Assembly: GCA_023253905.1 (NCBI GenBank)
Contig: JALREG010000194.1
Span: 1-5,798, forward strand
DNA from: Burkholderiaceae bacterium
GTDB lineage: Bacteria > Pseudomonadota > Gammaproteobacteria > Burkholderiales > Burkholderiaceae
Direction of reading: 5' to 3'
DNA length: 5,798 bases
Below the pieces are notes generated by a model. It worked only from the letters and a program-made list of their open reading frames with translations, did no database searches and was not told where the DNA came from. Below are positions 1 through 5,587 of the stretch, one piece after another. Numbering within the stretch: the stretch's first letter is position 1; every line of letters starts with the position of its first letter. The translations under genes and the position numbers were made by a program.

Positions 1-134
1 CCGGCCTCCGCAGGCGGCTTGAAGCCCAGTTCGTTCGCCAGCTTCCCAACCGCTTCACGGCCATCGTGCAGCACCGTCATGGCCTTGCGAAGGCTCAGCC
101 ACTCTGCATCGCTCAGCTCGCGCGCGACCGACCA
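1..134 (-). repeat. Long tandem repeat, copy cut by the left edge
   Basis: This stretch matches 343-476 at 131 of 134 positions, an offset of 342 bp or 114 codons. The mismatches are at 84, 105 and 126, each a third codon position in the minus-strand gene (Lys, Ala and Val codons). The encoded 44 residues are identical. Similarity stops abruptly after 134, where the linker sequence begins. Confidence 0.95.
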
Positions 135-1148
135 TGCATCCTTCAGCGGGGGGGTGGGCGGGATCGGCGGCGGTACGTTCCCGTTATCGTGAGGCTTGCC
201 GAGGAGGGGCGTGCCATCGCCAACCGGCAACTTCGCGACAACCTCCCAGCCATTATCGGGCGGCGTCCAGCCCGCACTCGGCGCAATGAAGATCTGACCG
301 GTCGACTCATTCAGCCAGCCGATCAGTGCCTGCGCGGCCACCCCGGCCTCCGCAGGCGGCTTGAAGCCCAGTTCGTTCGCCAGCTTCCCAACCGCTTCAC
401 GGCCATCGTGCAGCACCGTCATGGCTTTGCGAAGGCTCAGCCACTCCGCATCGCTCAGCTCGCGCGCAACCGACCAGAGTTCCTGGAGCGGAGGGTTCGG
501 CATGCCGGGTCCGGACGGATCAGGCCTGCCCGGCAACCCCACGCCGTCCGGTTCATCCGCAGAATCTTCGTCCGCAGAATCTTCCTGGACGGGATGCTTC
601 GAGACGACATCATCGTCAGATTCTTCGGGATCAGGCCGCTGGGGCTGGCCCGGTTTCTGCGGAGGCACCGCTGGGTCGGGCAATGCGACCACCGGTTGAT
701 CGGGTTTCACCGCTGGACCACCCAGATAGGGAGCGATCCAATCAGGATTGACACGCAAAGCGGGCTTCCAGGTTCCGGCGGGCGCCTGCCATCCGGTCGT
801 TGGGGCGATGAACACACGTCCAGTCGCCGAATCGAGCCAGCCGACAATCGATTGACCAGTCATCATGTCTGGGGGCGGTGGCTTGAAGTCCAGACTGACT
901 GCAAGCGCCTTGAGGGCATCGCCACCACGGGCGAAGGACCGCAACGCCAGATCAAGGCTGGCCAGGTCCGGCTTGCCGCCGCCCAGGAAACCCAGCGCAG
1001 ACGAGATCAGGCTCGTCGTTGACATCGCCGAGGGTATCGAGAGCCCGCCCTCCGCACGTGCAGAGGGGGCAAAGACGTAGCTCACGATGTTGGGGTCCTT
1101 ATTGTTCGTGAAGTGGACAGCCGCAGCGCTTTCGCGGGATTTTTTCAC
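1..1148 (-). CDS. Tandem-repeat protein of unknown function (C-terminus beyond left edge)
   Basis: I do not recognise this family. The frame is open from an in-frame TGA just upstream of GTG 1148 to the left edge, 382 codons. Residues 60-133 form an N-terminal module (FKPP, VGWLDSATG, VFIAPTTGW). Residues 134-224 are a Pro/Asp/Glu/Ser-rich acidic linker. A 114-residue unit starts at W225 and the next at W339, which runs off the edge. Each unit opens with an apparently helical 44-residue block (ARELSDAEW, LANELGFKPP); unit one continues with a probable beta part (IGWLNESTGQIFIAPSAGW) and a Pro-rich spacer (PPPIPPTPP). Coding is shown by GC-rich third positions and by repeat differences that are all synonymous in this frame only. 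No convincing signal peptide or membrane span is visible. The start is uncertain: GTG 1148 (KKSRES...), GTG 1085 preceded by AAGGA about 10 nt upstream, or ATG 1025 with no Shine-Dalgarno. I chose 1148 because residues 1-41 keep coding-like codon use. It lies 68 bp after the aldolase-family gene on the same strand. Confidence 0.72.
   Translation of the reverse strand, partial: MKKSRESAAAVHFTNNKDPNIVSYVFAPSARAEGGLSIPSAMSTTSLISSALGFLGGGKPDLASLDLALRSFARGGDALKALAVSLDFKPPPPDMMTGQSIVGWLDSATGRVFIAPTTGWQAPAGTWKPALRVNPDWIAPYLGGPAVKPDQPVVALPDPAVPPQKPGQPQRPDPEESDDDVVSKHPVQEDSADEDSADEPDGVGLPGRPDPSGPGMPNPPLQELWSVARELSDAEWLSLRKAMTVLHDGREAVGKLANELGFKPPAEAGVAAQALIGWLNESTGQIFIAPSAGWTPPDNGWEVVAKLPVGDGTPLLGKPHDNGNVPPPIPPTPPLKDAWSVARELSDAEWLSLRKAMTVLHDGREAVGKLANELGFKPPAEA
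343..476 (-). repeat. Long tandem repeat, complete conserved block
   Basis: This is the partner of 1-134 and encodes residues 225-268 of the repeat protein. The rest of the unit (135-342) has no second copy in the window. Whether the full 342-bp unit repeats again to the left cannot be seen here. Confidence 0.95.
556..585 (-). repeat. 15-bp short tandem duplication in the acidic linker
   Basis: TCCGCAGAATCTTCG (556-570) is followed directly by TCCGCAGAATCTTCC (571-585), 14 of 15 identical. On the minus strand it encodes EDSAD twice in the linker of the repeat protein. The duplication keeps the reading frame and looks like slippage that lengthens an acidic spacer. Confidence 0.85.
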
Positions 1149-1167
1149 ATTTCGGGCCCCAACTCAA
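1139..1167 (-). promoter_or_regulatory. Weak candidate promoter for the repeat-protein gene
   Basis: On the minus strand TTGAGT (1162-1167) and AAAAAT (1139-1144) are separated by 17 bp, each matching the sigma70 consensus at 4 of 6 bases. Transcription from it would begin near 1132, downstream of GTG 1148, and would favour the GTG at 1085 with its AAGGA as the translation start. The match is modest and may be chance. Confidence 0.25.
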
Positions 1168-1216
1168 ATGGCGGCCTGGCCTGGGGGCCGGGGCGGCAGG
1201 ATTAACCTGCGCCCGG

Positions 1217-1990
1217 TCAGCGATACCCCGGCAGTTCCCGATCCACCACTCGCATCATCGCTTCGAAGAACAGCCGATCCCGGTCGGCGCCCGAGTGCGT
1301 TTCCATGTCAGCCGGCGCCAGCACCTTGGCAACCGTGGCCGGGTCGATTTCCTGCAGTTCGCGCCCCGTTGCCATGGCCAGCATCTGGGTGCGACAAGCC
1401 CGCTCAAGCTTGTAAAGCCGGCGATACGCCTGGGCAACCGTCTTGCCGGTGGTGATCACACCATGATTTTTCATGAAGACAATCGGCTTATCGCCCGCAA
1501 TTCGCGCGAGCCGTTCGCCTTCCGAGGGCAGGTCGGCGGTGCCGTCATAGTGATCGTCATAAGCAATGTCGCGGGCCATGAAAACAGCCGTCTGGGTCGC
1601 GTTCAGCAGCCGATTATCTTTCAGCATATTGAGCGCAACGGCCCAGGGCTGATGCGTATGCAACACCACCTCCGCCCCGGTGAGCCGGTGAAACGGCGCA
1701 TGAATGCACCAGGCCGACAGCTCGACCGTGCCGTCGCCCTCGAGCGTCTGTCCGGTTTCGTCGAACACCACCAGATCGTCGGCCCGCGCTTCTGACCAGT
1801 GATAGCCGAACGGCAAAATGAGATAACGCCCGGGCTGACCGGGCACCCGCGCGGTGAAATGGTTATCGATGCCTTCATCGAGTTCATGCAGCACCGCCAT
1901 GCGCATCGCGGCCGCAAGCTGTACCTTCAATTCTCGAAGCGCCACCTGGTCACGATTCGAGGCGGCCACGGGTAGTCGTGTGACGCTCAT
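1217..1990 (-). CDS. Class II aldolase/adducin family protein
   Basis: This 257-residue protein has the usual single-domain length and motif order of the class II aldolase/adducin family, cytosolic Zn-dependent enzymes that cleave, epimerise or decarboxylate sugar-phosphate-like substrates. The N-terminal motif is DEGIDNHFTARVP (38-50). The metal-binding pair is HTH (H111, H113), with the third histidine in KNHGVITTG (H176). The segment AYDDHYDG (143-150) is typical of adducin-like members. At the place of the catalytic Glu73 of fuculose-phosphate aldolase (SSEWRFH) this protein reads LSAWCIH, so the acid appears absent and the reaction cannot be named. The start is supported by AGGAG (1998-2002) seven bases upstream of the ATG. 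The gene begins 58 bp after leuA on the same strand and could be read through from it. No leucine-pathway role is known for this family, so that linkage is only positional. Confidence 0.9.
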   Translation of the reverse strand: MSVTRLPVAASNRDQVALRELKVQLAAAMRMAVLHELDEGIDNHFTARVPGQPGRYLILPFGYHWSEARADDLVVFDETGQTLEGDGTVELSAWCIHAPFHRLTGAEVVLHTHQPWAVALNMLKDNRLLNATQTAVFMARDIAYDDHYDGTADLPSEGERLARIAGDKPIVFMKNHGVITTGKTVAQAYRRLYKLERACRTQMLAMATGRELQEIDPATVAKVLAPADMETHSGADRDRLFFEAMMRVVDRELPGYR

Positions 1991-1997
1991 TCAGGTT

Positions 1998-2002
1998 CTC
2001 CT
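1998..2002 (-). promoter_or_regulatory. Ribosome binding site of the aldolase-family gene
   Basis: AGGAG on the minus strand stands 7 nt before the ATG at 1990 and fixes this start. The 58-bp gap to leuA shows no clear promoter and no terminator hairpin with a T-run, which fits co-transcription with leuA. Confidence 0.75.
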
Positions 2003-2048
2003 AACGAGTTCAGGATTTGACAGGCCGGATGCAGACTTGCGTGATTCC

Positions 2049-3593
2049 TCAGACACCCAACTGGGGGTTGACCCGCTCGACGTCGCTATGCAACTTATTC
2101 AGCGCGTTGAGGTAGGCCTTGGCTGATGCAACGATGATATCCGGGTCGGCCCCCACGCCGTTCACAATCCTTCCACCGCGCGAGAGCCTGACTGTGACCT
2201 CCCCTTGCGACTCGGTACCGGTGGTGATGGCGTTAACCGAATAGAGCAGAAGCTCCGCTCCGGAATCCACCTGAGATTCAATCGCTTTGAGCGTGGCATC
2301 AACCGGACCATTGCCGTCGGAGCGGCTTCGCGCCTCGCGGCCCGCCACGGATAGCGTGATCTCGGCATGCGGCCGCTCACCGGTTTCCGAGCCCTGAGCG
2401 AGCGACACCAGCTTGAAGTGTTCACTCTCGGGCGCGATGGATTCATCGGAGAACAGCGCCTGAATGTCTTCATCAAAAATATCGGACTTGCGGTCGGCTA
2501 GGTCTTTGAAGCGCGAGAACGCGGCGTTCAGCTCGGTTTCGGAATCCACCGGAATGCCGAGCTCGAGCACGCGCTGCTTAAACGCATTGCGGCCTGAGAG
2601 CTTGCCGAGGACGATCCGATTGGTGGACCAGCCCACGTCTTCGGCCCGCATGATCTCGTAGGTGTCTCGGTGCTTGAGTACCCCGTCCTGATGAATGCCC
2701 GACGCGTGTGCAAACGCATTGGCTCCCACCACCGCCTTGTTCGGTTGCACGGGAAAACCGGTGATGCCCGACACCAGCTTGGAAGCCGGTACGATCTGCG
2801 AGGCATCGATCCCGACATCGAGACCGAAGTAATCGCGCCGGGTTTTGACCGCCATCACGATCTCTTCGAGTGAGGTGTTGCCAGCGCGCTCGCCCAGACC
2901 ATTGACCGTGCACTCGATCTGACGCGCACCGCCGATGGTGACGCCGGCAAGCGAGTTGGCGACCGCCATACCTAGGTCGTTGTGGCAATGCACAGACCAG
3001 ACCGCTTTATCGGAGTTTGGAATACGCTCGCGCAGTGTTCGAACCAGCTGACCAAAGAGCTCGGGCACCGAATAGCCCACCGTGTCGGCAATGTTGATGG
3101 TGGTGGCGCCCTCGCGAATCACGTCTTCAAGCACCCGGCACAGAAAATCAATATCCGAGCGACTGCCGTCTTCCGGCGAAAACTCCACGTTGTCGGTGAA
3201 CTTGCGTGCAAAGCGCACAGCAAGCCGCGCCTGTTCGTGCACCTGCTCGGGCGTCATACGGAGCTTCTTCTCCATGTGCAGGGCAGAGGTGGCAATGAAG
3301 GTGTGAATGCGCGCGGATTGAGCGCCCGCCAGCGCTTCGGCCGCCCGCGAAATATCGCGGTCGTTGGCGCGAGACAGTGAGCACACGGTGGAATCGCGGA
3401 TGGTGTTCGCAATGGCCTTGACTGCCTCGAAATCACCGTTAGAGGACGCCGCAAAGCCGGCCTCGATCACATCCACACGGAGCTTCTCGAGCTGGCGGGC
3501 AATCCGCAGCTTTTCTTCCTTGGTCATGGATGCGCCGGGGCTCTGCTCGCCATCGCGCAGGGTGGTGTCGAAGATGATCAGTTTGTCAGCCAT
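2049..3593 (-). CDS. leuA: 2-isopropylmalate synthase
   Basis: LeuA condenses acetyl-CoA with 3-methyl-2-oxobutanoate to 2-isopropylmalate, the first committed step of leucine synthesis, in the cytosol. The 514 residues match the usual length of the bacterial form. The N-terminal TIM barrel carries [13 protein letters not shown] (8-20; R13 and D14 are the catalytic and metal-binding pair), [10 protein letters not shown] (136-145), the metal ligands in HCHNDLG (H202, H204), [14 protein letters not shown] (231-244) and GIHQDG (299-304). The C-terminal leucine-binding regulatory domain is present, with [12 protein letters not shown] (427-438) and [14 protein letters not shown] (481-494), so feedback inhibition by leucine is expected. 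I chose ATG 3593 because [17 protein letters not shown] is the normal N-terminus and AGGAG (3602-3606) lies 8 nt upstream. An in-frame extension to 3917 is not protein-like. A leucine-rich leader ORF and a promoter precede it. Confidence 0.97.
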   Translation of the reverse strand: MADKLIIFDTTLRDGEQSPGASMTKEEKLRIARQLEKLRVDVIEAGFAASSNGDFEAVKAIANTIRDSTVCSLSRANDRDISRAAEALAGAQSARIHTFIATSALHMEKKLRMTPEQVHEQARLAVRFARKFTDNVEFSPEDGSRSDIDFLCRVLEDVIREGATTINIADTVGYSVPELFGQLVRTLRERIPNSDKAVWSVHCHNDLGMAVANSLAGVTIGGARQIECTVNGLGERAGNTSLEEIVMAVKTRRDYFGLDVGIDASQIVPASKLVSGITGFPVQPNKAVVGANAFAHASGIHQDGVLKHRDTYEIMRAEDVGWSTNRIVLGKLSGRNAFKQRVLELGIPVDSETELNAAFSRFKDLADRKSDIFDEDIQALFSDESIAPESEHFKLVSLAQGSETGERPHAEITLSVAGREARSRSDGNGPVDATLKAIESQVDSGAELLLYSVNAITTGTESQGEVTVRLSRGGRIVNGVGADPDIIVASAKAYLNALNKLHSDVERVNPQLGV

Positions 3594-3601
3594 TTCGGAT
3601 G

Positions 3602-3606
3602 CTCCT
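3602..3606 (-). promoter_or_regulatory. Ribosome binding site of leuA
   Basis: AGGAG on the minus strand sits 8 nt before ATG 3593 and decides this start against the longer in-frame option at 3917. Confidence 0.8.
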
Positions 3607-3620
3607 GGGTCTGCCCTCGC

Positions 3621-3664
3621 TGGTTCGGGGGGCCTGCACTTCAGATTGTGGGGGGATGGGGTAT
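3621..3664 (-). promoter_or_regulatory. C-rich, G-poor leader segment, possible Rho loading site
   Basis: In the 44 nt after the leader stop codon the minus-strand RNA has 21 C and 6 G, and its first 22 nt contain no G. Such unstructured C-rich, G-poor RNA is the usual feature of rut sites. Its place between the leader ORF and leuA would let leader translation control Rho access. No intrinsic terminator is visible here. The assignment rests on composition alone. Confidence 0.3.
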
Positions 3665-3778
3665 TTAGCGCGCTGGGCGCAGTAGCAGCAGTACGCCTGG
3701 AAGGCGTAGCGCTGCCAGGCGACGGTCGCTGTGAGCGAGGTCGCAGGCGGACACGGCAATGGAGTGTTCGCTCGGCAT
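3665..3778 (-). CDS. Putative leucine leader peptide upstream of leuA
   Basis: This 37-codon ORF, too small for usual gene calling, ends 71 nt before leuA on the same strand. Eight of 37 residues are leucine, and the C-terminal end reads [12 protein letters not shown], with four consecutive Leu codons CTG CTG CTA CTG (3691-3680) shortly before TAA. Clustered codons for the pathway's end product near the 3' end of a short upstream ORF are the hallmark of leader-peptide control of amino-acid operons. Ribosome stalling there under leucine shortage would couple leuA expression to charged tRNA-Leu. No Shine-Dalgarno at normal spacing precedes ATG 3778. The best promoter upstream predicts a transcript starting on or close to that AUG, so translation may be leaderless. 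An in-frame extension to ATG 3868 exists but would cross the promoter. The ORF reading is direct observation; the regulatory role is inference from position and composition. Confidence 0.68.
   Translation of the reverse strand: MPSEHSIAVSACDLAHSDRRLAALRLPGVLLLLRPAR
3692..3721 (-). promoter_or_regulatory. Overlapping alternative hairpins in the leuA leader
   Basis: Two perfect 7-bp inverted repeats share bases. TACGCCT (3692-3698) pairs with AGGCGTA (3702-3708) around a 3-nt loop, and CGCCTGG (3694-3700) pairs with CCAGGCG (3715-3721) around a 14-nt loop. They cannot form together. Both lie just 5' of the four Leu codons in the leader RNA, so a ribosome reaching those codons would disrupt them. 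A smaller GCGC-loop-GCGC stem (3670-3673 with 3677-3680) follows the Leu codons. None is followed by a U-tract. Confidence 0.4.
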
Positions 3779-3785
3779 GCCCCGG

Positions 3786-3815
3786 ACTATACGGGCAACC
3801 CTGCGCTGGTTGCAA
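3786..3815 (-). promoter_or_regulatory. Sigma70-like promoter for the leader ORF and leuA
   Basis: On the minus strand TTGCAA (3810-3815, 4 of 6 to consensus) and TATAGT (3786-3791, 5 of 6) are separated by 18 bp. The A of ATG 3778 is the eighth base after the -10 hexamer, so the predicted transcription start is at or within a few bases of the leader AUG. The leader RNA to the leuA start would be about 185 nt. Confidence 0.6.
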
Positions 3816-3963
3816 GCGGAACCCGATGGAGGCACGGCCGGCGTTGCACCGAGCCCGCATAGCAGCACCAGCGTTCAGGGGTAAGCTTGCGCCTTGCCAA
3901 AGCGACCGCTGACGCAACGGGCGGGATGCTCGTCAAAAAACTTTCAAGTGCGGGAATCTGACG
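3816..3963. other. Remaining intergenic DNA upstream of the aroQ-like gene
   Basis: I find no confident plus-strand promoter here. TTGCCA (3894-3899) has no matching -10 element at normal spacing. The short A/T-rich stretch at 3934-3946 is the only clear drop in GC. GGGAA (3952-3956), seven bases before ATG 3964, is a moderate Shine-Dalgarno. A regulator site cannot be named. Confidence 0.4.
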
Positions 3964-4404
3964 ATGAAGCTCCTTGTGCTGCATGGCCTTAACCTGAACA
4001 TGTTCGGCAAACGCGACCCTGCGCAGTACGGCACGACCACGCTCGCAGAGATCGATGCCGCCGTTGAGAAACTGGCCGCCGAGCTCGGCGCAACCGCTCA
4101 GTGCTTTCAGACAAACTTCGAAGGGGCGATGGTCGAGCGCATTCATCAGGCGCACAGCGATGGCACCCGTGCCGTCATCATCAATGCCGGCGCCTGGACT
4201 CATTACAGCTACGGCATTCGCGATGCCCTTGCGATCCTCAGCTGCCCGATCGTCGAGGTGCACATGTCCAACGTGCATGCCCGCGAGGAATTCCGCCACA
4301 CCTCGGTGTTCTCGCCGATTGTGCGCGGACAAATCTGCGGCTTCGGCATCGACAGCTACCTGCTGGGGGTACGCGCAGCCGTGTCAGCGTTGCAGGCAAA
4401 GTAG
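3964..4404 (+). CDS. aroQ: Type II 3-dehydroquinate dehydratase, divergent paralogue
   Basis: The 146-residue length and motif order are those of type II dehydroquinases, dodecameric cytosolic enzymes that convert 3-dehydroquinate to 3-dehydroshikimate. Active-site residues are in place: R17 and Y22 in the flexible loop (GKRDPAQYG), N74 and H80 in INAGAWTH, H100 and S102 in VHMSNVHAREEFRH, and R111. Departures from the common pattern are HGLNLN for GPNLN, and W78, Y81 and Y83 in a segment that usually reads GAYTHTSVAIRDA. In Burkholderiales the housekeeping aroQ usually precedes accB-accC; here an enolase-superfamily gene follows 22 bp after the stop and then a Bug receptor gene. I therefore infer a catabolic or specialised role, for example quinate-type substrates going to protocatechuate, or a related hydroxy acid. 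Fold and family are secure; the substrate is not, and the symbol is by family only. Confidence 0.93.
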   Translation: MKLLVLHGLNLNMFGKRDPAQYGTTTLAEIDAAVEKLAAELGATAQCFQTNFEGAMVERIHQAHSDGTRAVIINAGAWTHYSYGIRDALAILSCPIVEVHMSNVHAREEFRHTSVFSPIVRGQICGFGIDSYLLGVRAAVSALQAK

Positions 4405-4426
4405 TCGGGCGCGAGGGCCAGACATC

Positions 4427-5587
4427 ATGGCGAAGACCCATCAACCGCAACGTCTTCCCGTCCATTGCCATCAGGTCAGGGTGAGCGAGCGCACCACCTG
4501 GACCTTTGTCGAGATCAACGATGGCGAGTTCACCGGGGTGGGGGAAGCCACGCTGGAAGGACAGAGCGATGCGATCGAGCGCGCCGTGCAAAGCCTGGGT
4601 GAGGCCCTCTTCGAGCCCGGATCGCGTCCCTCGGAAAATCATCTGAGCCGCCTCGCCAGCTGGCTGCTGGCCGATCGCTGCGCGCGCAGTCTGGTCAACG
4701 CCACCGCGCTGAGCGCAATCGAGCAGGCGCTTCATGACCTGCTCGCAAGACGGGCGGGGCTCGCCCTGCATGCGCGGCTCGGGCAGGCAAAGCGCAGCCG
4801 GATCCGGCTCTACGCGAACATTAACCGGGGAACCGTCCCGCGAACGCCAGAGCGCTTCGCAGCCCGGGCGCTCCGCGCCGCCGGCCAGGGCTTCGGTGCG
4901 ATCAAGATGGCGCCCTTTGACGGCGTGAGCCCGGATGCCGATGACGCAACCGCGCAGCGCGCGCTCATCGATGCCGGCCTTGCCCGTATTGCGGCGGTAC
5001 GTTCCGCCCTCGATTCGCAGTTCCCCCAATGCGATCTGATGGTCGATTGCCACTGGCGTTTCAACGCCACCCTGGCCATGCAGATGGCCGACGAACTCGC
5101 GCAACTCAAAGTGAGCTGGTACGAATGCCCGGTCGCTGAAGTCCCCGAACAATTCGCCACGCTGCGCCAGATCCGCTCGCGGGCCAACGATCTCGGCATG
5201 CAGCTGGCAGGCGCTGAAACCATGATCGGCGTAAACGGCTTTCTTCCGCTCCTGGAGGCCGGGCTTTATGACGTGGTCATGCCTGATGTGAAACACGCGG
5301 GCGGGCTGACCGAGGTGCTGCGCATTGCAGAGACCGCCGCGGCGCACGGAGCGGCCTGTTCGCCGCACAACCCCACTGGCCCGATTTGCCACGCTCATAG
5401 CCTTCATGTCTCCGCGGTATTCAATGACCTGCCCGCGCTCGAAGTGCAGTTCGAGGAGAGCGACCTTTTCTTTGCCCTCGCCGATTCGGACCTGCCGCGC
5501 TTCGAGGACGGCATGAGCGCGCTGCCGCGCGGACCGGGTCTGGGCACCCGTTGCCACATCGCCCCCGCTGCTGCCCAGGAGGAATAA
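4427..5587 (+). CDS. Enolase-superfamily protein (mandelate racemase/muconate-lactonising type), probable acid-sugar dehydratase
   Basis: This 386-residue protein has the length and layout of the family: an N-terminal capping domain (about 1-125) and a modified TIM barrel (about 126-360). The superfamily removes a proton alpha to a carboxylate using Mg2+. Visible barrel motifs are IKMAPFDG (K160, possible base), MVDCHWRF (metal ligand D207, with H209), WYECPV (metal ligand E233), AGAETMIG (metal ligand E264), PDVKHAGG (D287, K289), SPHNPTGPI (H314, likely the His of the His-Asp pair) and LEVQFEE (E343/E344). The lysine motif is K-M-A rather than the racemase-type KxK, and the DCHWRF and SPHNPTGP pattern recalls sugar-acid dehydratases; I cannot name the substrate. 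Start ATG 4427 has GAGG about 10 nt upstream and gives a family-length N-terminus; the frame is open farther upstream inside aroQ, but that is overlap. The next gene follows with no gap. Confidence 0.92.
   Translation: MAKTHQPQRLPVHCHQVRVSERTTWTFVEINDGEFTGVGEATLEGQSDAIERAVQSLGEALFEPGSRPSENHLSRLASWLLADRCARSLVNATALSAIEQALHDLLARRAGLALHARLGQAKRSRIRLYANINRGTVPRTPERFAARALRAAGQGFGAIKMAPFDGVSPDADDATAQRALIDAGLARIAAVRSALDSQFPQCDLMVDCHWRFNATLAMQMADELAQLKVSWYECPVAEVPEQFATLRQIRSRANDLGMQLAGAETMIGVNGFLPLLEAGLYDVVMPDVKHAGGLTEVLRIAETAAAHGAACSPHNPTGPICHAHSLHVSAVFNDLPALEVQFEESDLFFALADSDLPRFEDGMSALPRGPGLGTRCHIAPAAAQEE
5577..5582 (+). promoter_or_regulatory. Ribosome binding site of the Bug receptor gene
   Basis: A perfect AGGAGG lies inside the last codons of the enolase-superfamily gene, 5 nt before ATG 5588. 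It is the strongest Shine-Dalgarno in the window and suggests the binding protein is made in excess over the upstream enzymes. Confidence 0.8.

Noticed and set aside
1..476. CRISPR array or insertion sequence as the cause of the repeats
   Set aside because: The unit is 342 bp with one 134-bp conserved block and keeps an open frame. There are no short regular spacers, terminal inverted repeats or transposase.
66..1022. Long plus-strand open frame of 318 codons
   Set aside because: It is antisense to the repeat gene. The three differences between repeat copies change residues in this frame but are silent on the minus strand, and the product is rich in Arg and Pro with no recognisable motifs.
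1172..1210. Terminator between the aldolase-family and repeat-protein genes
   Set aside because: GCAGG-ATTAA-CCTGC (1196-1210) and CGGCC/GGCCG (1172-1190) give only 5-bp stems, and no T-run follows on the minus strand.
3594..3680. Classic attenuator terminator before leuA
   Set aside because: The best stems (GCGC/GCGC at 3670-3680; a CCC/GGG pairing with a mismatch near 3613-3632) are short and have no U-tract on the leuA strand.
3779..3868. Longer leader ORF starting at ATG 3868 (67 codons)
   Set aside because: It would need transcription from upstream of the TTGCAA/TATAGT promoter, and the added residues show no leader-like feature.
3594..3917. N-terminal extension of LeuA by 108 residues
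   Set aside because: The extension is Arg/Pro/Ser-rich and unlike any LeuA, and it overlaps the promoter and leader ORF in another frame. ATG 3593 has a good ribosome binding site and the family N-terminus.
3894..3922. Plus-strand promoter for the aroQ-like gene from TTGCCA
   Set aside because: The sequence 17 bp downstream is ACGGGC, which is not a -10 element.
4055..4426. Upstream extension of the enolase-superfamily frame into aroQ
   Set aside because: It overlaps a clear aroQ in another frame and would add 124 residues the family does not have.
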